A stretch of DNA of 5,761 nucleotides, from contig JAZNVV010000052.1 of NCBI GenBank assembly GCA_045593005.1, positions 1 through 5,761 on the forward strand. Direction: 5' to 3'. The DNA comes from UBA11475 sp045593005. GTDB lineage: Bacteria; Bacillota; Clostridia; Christensenellales; Borkfalkiaceae. This document shows, in pieces, positions 4,769 to 5,761 of the stretch (position 1 is its first letter; the number at the start of each line of letters is the position of its first letter). The position numbers were made by a program, and so were the translations under genes. The notes beneath the pieces were generated by a model, which saw nothing but the letters and a program-made list of their open reading frames with translations, made no database searches and was not told the origin of the DNA.

Positions 4769-5761
4769 TTATAAAATATTAACTATTGTTTCATCAACAG
4801 TTTTGCCTGAAATATAATCTTCAGCAAGTTTTTTAAATGTTTCTTCACAATCGTTAAAGTTAACGTTTTGGATAGGCAATTTTGAAAGGTCGATTGCTTT
4901 ATTTGCAATTAAATTTATGCTTGCTTCCGTACTGCCAAAACCAGTATTTATAAAGAACAATTTAATTTCCTTTTTTACGGCTGGGGCAAAAGTTACTATA
5001 TTACTTCCTTTGCCGATTGCGCTTATAGCGATTTGCGCGTTATATCCTGCAAGTGAAAATGCGTGGTTTAAAGGAATATTTGAGTCCTGATTATAAATGA
5101 TGTGTGGAGCAAGTCTACCACCAGTTATTTCGGAAACTTCTTTAACAAGGTCGCTATCTTTAGAAATCGAGTAATAAATGCCACATTCTTTAGCAAGATT
5201 AACCTTTGTATTATCATTATCAATAATTACAGGAATTGACTGATAATATTTAAGGATTTGAGCCATAATAATACCAAAGTTATCAGCACCTAAAATTACA
5301 ACGTGTTCGCCCTTTTGGATATTGAGCTTATCTATAATATTTAATGCAAGAGCAACAGTTTCAATAAATAATGCTTCGGTATCAGAAATATTTTCAGGAA
5401 TAGCGTATACGTCGGAAAGTTTAGCGTCAACAAATTCTCTTAAAAAACCGTCATAATCTTCACCGGCAACTAATAAATGGGAACAAGCCTTTTTATCGTT
5501 TGATTTACAATAAAAACACTCTTTGCAAGGTCTATAAGGGTTGATATATAGTCTATCACCTTTACAAATAGGGGATAAACTATCAACAGCAAAATCATTT
5601 ACTGCTATGCCGATACCTGACGAGCCAAGAACGTATCCAGTAGGCTCATATTCCCCCGTATAGCGAAGAATATCCGAAATGCCTATAAGACTTTTGGTTA
5701 TTTTAATTTTTATGGTTTCTTCAGTATTAGAATTCAATTCATTTTCAGATAGAACGATATC
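4769..5761 (-). CDS. Medium-chain (zinc-type) alcohol-dehydrogenase-like protein, atypical active site; 5' end outside window
   Basis: The frame is open to the right edge, with 330 codons visible. Residues are numbered here from the codon at 5761-5759. The TTG at 5737 is not a convincing start, because the eight codons before it (DIVLSENE) fit an MDR N-terminus. The GroES-like domain carries a full structural zinc cluster: Cys79, Cys82, Cys85 and Cys93, spaced CX2CX2CX7C. The catalytic zinc site looks lost. The usual GICGxD Cys aligns with Gly27 (GISD, 27-30), and the GHE motif is GSS (46-48). The acidic EP-type residue is kept (Glu134). The Rossmann domain has GADNFG (158-163), with Asp instead of the middle Gly, and an acidic Asp181 that would favour NAD(H). 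The C-terminus is complete. Substrate is unknown; it could be a non-zinc reductase or an inactive homologue. It converges on recG and is not part of that operon. Confidence 0.85.
   Translation of the reverse strand, partial: DIVLSENELNSNTEETIKIKITKSLIGISDILRYTGEYEPTGYVLGSSGIGIAVNDFAVDSLSPICKGDRLYINPYRPCKECFYCKSNDKKACSHLLVAGEDYDGFLREFVDAKLSDVYAIPENISDTEALFIETVALALNIIDKLNIQKGEHVVILGADNFGIIMAQILKYYQSIPVIIDNDNTKVNLAKECGIYYSISKDSDLVKEVSEITGGRLAPHIIYNQDSNIPLNHAFSLAGYNAQIAISAIGKGSNIVTFAPAVKKEIKLFFINTGFGSTEASINLIANKAIDLSKLPIQNVNFNDCEETFKKLAEDYISGKTVDETIVNIL

Noticed and set aside
5740..5742. ATG on the minus strand at 5742-5740 as start of the dehydrogenase
   Set aside because: It is in another frame and runs into TGA after one further codon.
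1..5761. Mollicutes-type genetic code (TGA as tryptophan)
   Set aside because: TGG encodes tryptophan (for example in recG) and no in-frame TGA is found in any of the genes, so the AT-richness alone does not support code 4.
1..5761. Mobile element, CRISPR array, phage or toxin-antitoxin locus
   Set aside because: No transposase, integrase, terminal repeats, regularly spaced repeats or small paired genes are visible. The gene order is conserved chromosomal.

Overview
The window is a stretch of an AT-rich bacterial chromosome, most consistent with a member of the Bacillota (Firmicutes). The main evidence is gene order. A zinc-ribbon-type rpmB faces away from a gene pair encoding an Asp23/Gls24-family protein and the fatty acid kinase FakA, and recG follows. 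This is the conserved rpmB / yloU / yloV(fakA) / recG neighbourhood known from Bacillus subtilis and many Clostridia. All six visible stop codons are TAA. TGG encodes tryptophan and no TGA occurs inside a gene, so the standard bacterial code fits. I cannot name a genus.

Layout from left to right. Bases 2-172 are the 3' end of an unrecognised plus-strand gene. Bases 173-273 hold two rho-independent terminators between that gene and rpmB, which converge. rpmB (274-465, minus) encodes ribosomal protein L28. The 198-base intergenic region 466-663 is divergent: it carries the rpmB leader and a good sigma-A-type promoter for the next operon, with operator-like inverted repeats. An asp23/yloU-like gene (664-1014) and fakA (1052-2683) follow on the plus strand. 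A hairpin and a perfect TATAAT box fill the 47-base gap before recG (2731-4740). A bidirectional terminator (4741-4766) closes recG and a convergent minus-strand gene, an atypical medium-chain alcohol-dehydrogenase-like protein whose 5' end lies beyond the right edge (4769-5761).

Functionally these are mostly housekeeping genes. L28 builds the large ribosomal subunit. FakA, with a FakB partner not encoded here, activates exogenous fatty acids for phospholipid synthesis. RecG remodels stalled replication forks. The sdaAB/sdaAA genes that lie between fakA and recG in B. subtilis are absent.

I found no previously undescribed multi-gene system, mobile element, CRISPR array or RNA gene. The points most worth a second look are small. 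They are the dehydrogenase-like protein that seems to have lost its catalytic zinc site but kept its structural zinc site, the possible leaderless start of recG, a FabT-like half-palindrome and a 12-base palindrome at the asp23-fakA promoter, a hairpin covering the fakA ribosome binding site, variant RecG motifs, and a strong codon-context preference (NAC before G) across all identified genes except rpmB, where I did not check it.
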